A stretch of DNA of 64,000 nucleotides from Lachnospiraceae bacterium (GTDB lineage: Bacteria > Bacillota > Clostridia > Lachnospirales > Lachnospiraceae): assembly GCA_900751785.1 (NCBI GenBank), contig CAADSM010000030.1:7529-71528 (forward strand), in the 5' to 3' direction. The position numbers and the translations under genes were made by a program. The notes under the pieces are model-generated. The model was not told the origin of the DNA. It saw only the letters and a list, made by a program, of their open reading frames with translations, and did no database searches. Of the stretch, positions 63,911 through 64,000 are shown one piece after another. Numbering within the stretch: position 1 is the first letter of the stretch; each line of letters starts with the position of its first letter.

Positions 63911-64000
63911 ATGAATAATTTAAAAACAGACAGGCAGCAGGCGGGCGGGAACGCACAGCCCCAGGCAGGGAGCAGAAACAGTACAAATAGGAAGGGGCAG
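63911..64000 (+). CDS. Start of an unidentified gene (truncated by the window)
   Basis: ATG at 63911 follows GGAGG by 7 nt. Only 30 residues are visible, MNNLKTDRQQAGGNAQPQAG then SRNSTNRKGQ: Gln/Asn/Gly-rich and hydrophilic, likely a disordered N-terminal extension. No family can be named. The clear ribosome binding site and the repeat pair upstream support a real gene start. Confidence 0.6.
   Translation, partial: MNNLKTDRQQAGGNAQPQAGSRNSTNRKGQ

Overview
The window is a contiguous stretch of a low-to-medium GC Gram-positive chromosome centred on the replication origin. Gene content and protein style point to a spore-forming gut member of the Lachnospiraceae (Clostridia): the order parB-parA / rsmG-mnmG-mnmE-jag-yidC-yidD-rnpA-rpmH / oriC / dnaA-dnaN-yaaA-recF-gyrB-gyrA, a BofA-like protein, an Flp/Tad pilus locus of the clostridial kind, split transketolase subunits and a JetA-type condensin operon. 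The assignment is by recognition only; no search was run.

Layout. 1-10100: leftward genes for segregation, tRNA/rRNA modification, membrane protein insertion and RNase P, with parS sites between parA and a rightward alpha/beta hydrolase. 10070-12340: a bipartite oriC flanking dnaA. 12339-19543: dnaN, yaaA, recF, gyrB and gyrA, with an unusually structured gyrA leader. 19600-22190: a DUF2975/XRE regulatory pair, a large membrane protein and BofA. 22226-31575: a Tad pilus operon (TadZ, TadA, TadB, TadC, Flp, DUF5702, TadE, TadV peptidase, second TadE, DUF6382, rhomboid) that contains a 155-bp segment bounded by perfect 27-bp inverted repeats at the start of one pseudopilin gene. 31631-36550: a soluble histidine kinase, HIT hydrolase, ECF sigma factor, murG, an anti-sigma-like protein, a secreted DUF6147 protein and a TSCPD protein. 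36905-45326: a membrane protein, pgi, pfkA, dnaX, ybaB, recR and split transketolase. 45454-52303: an overlapping five-gene unit jetA-jetB-jetC-metallophosphatase-NYN/LOTUS protein. 52575-56197: nadA-nadB-nadC with their likely repressor NiaR. 56329-63783: a methyltransferase, a large membrane-anchored protein with a C39-like tail, queT with a preQ1-like leader, a frameshifted Uma2 gene, an exonuclease and coaBC.

How they work together. The origin block couples initiation (DnaA, DnaN, gyrase, RecF) with segregation (ParA, ParB, parS). The Tad block has ATPase, two platform proteins, prepilin peptidase and at least three candidate peptidase substrates carrying G|xxxxE cleavage motifs. The NAD block is a self-contained de novo pathway with a matching regulator. 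The two items most worth following are the jetABC operon, which has no JetD nuclease but is translationally overlapped with a phosphodiesterase and a NYN nuclease-like protein, and the putative invertible segment that carries the ribosome binding site and start codon of a Tad pseudopilin. Several leaders (gyrA, pfkA, queT) also look like cis-regulatory RNAs.
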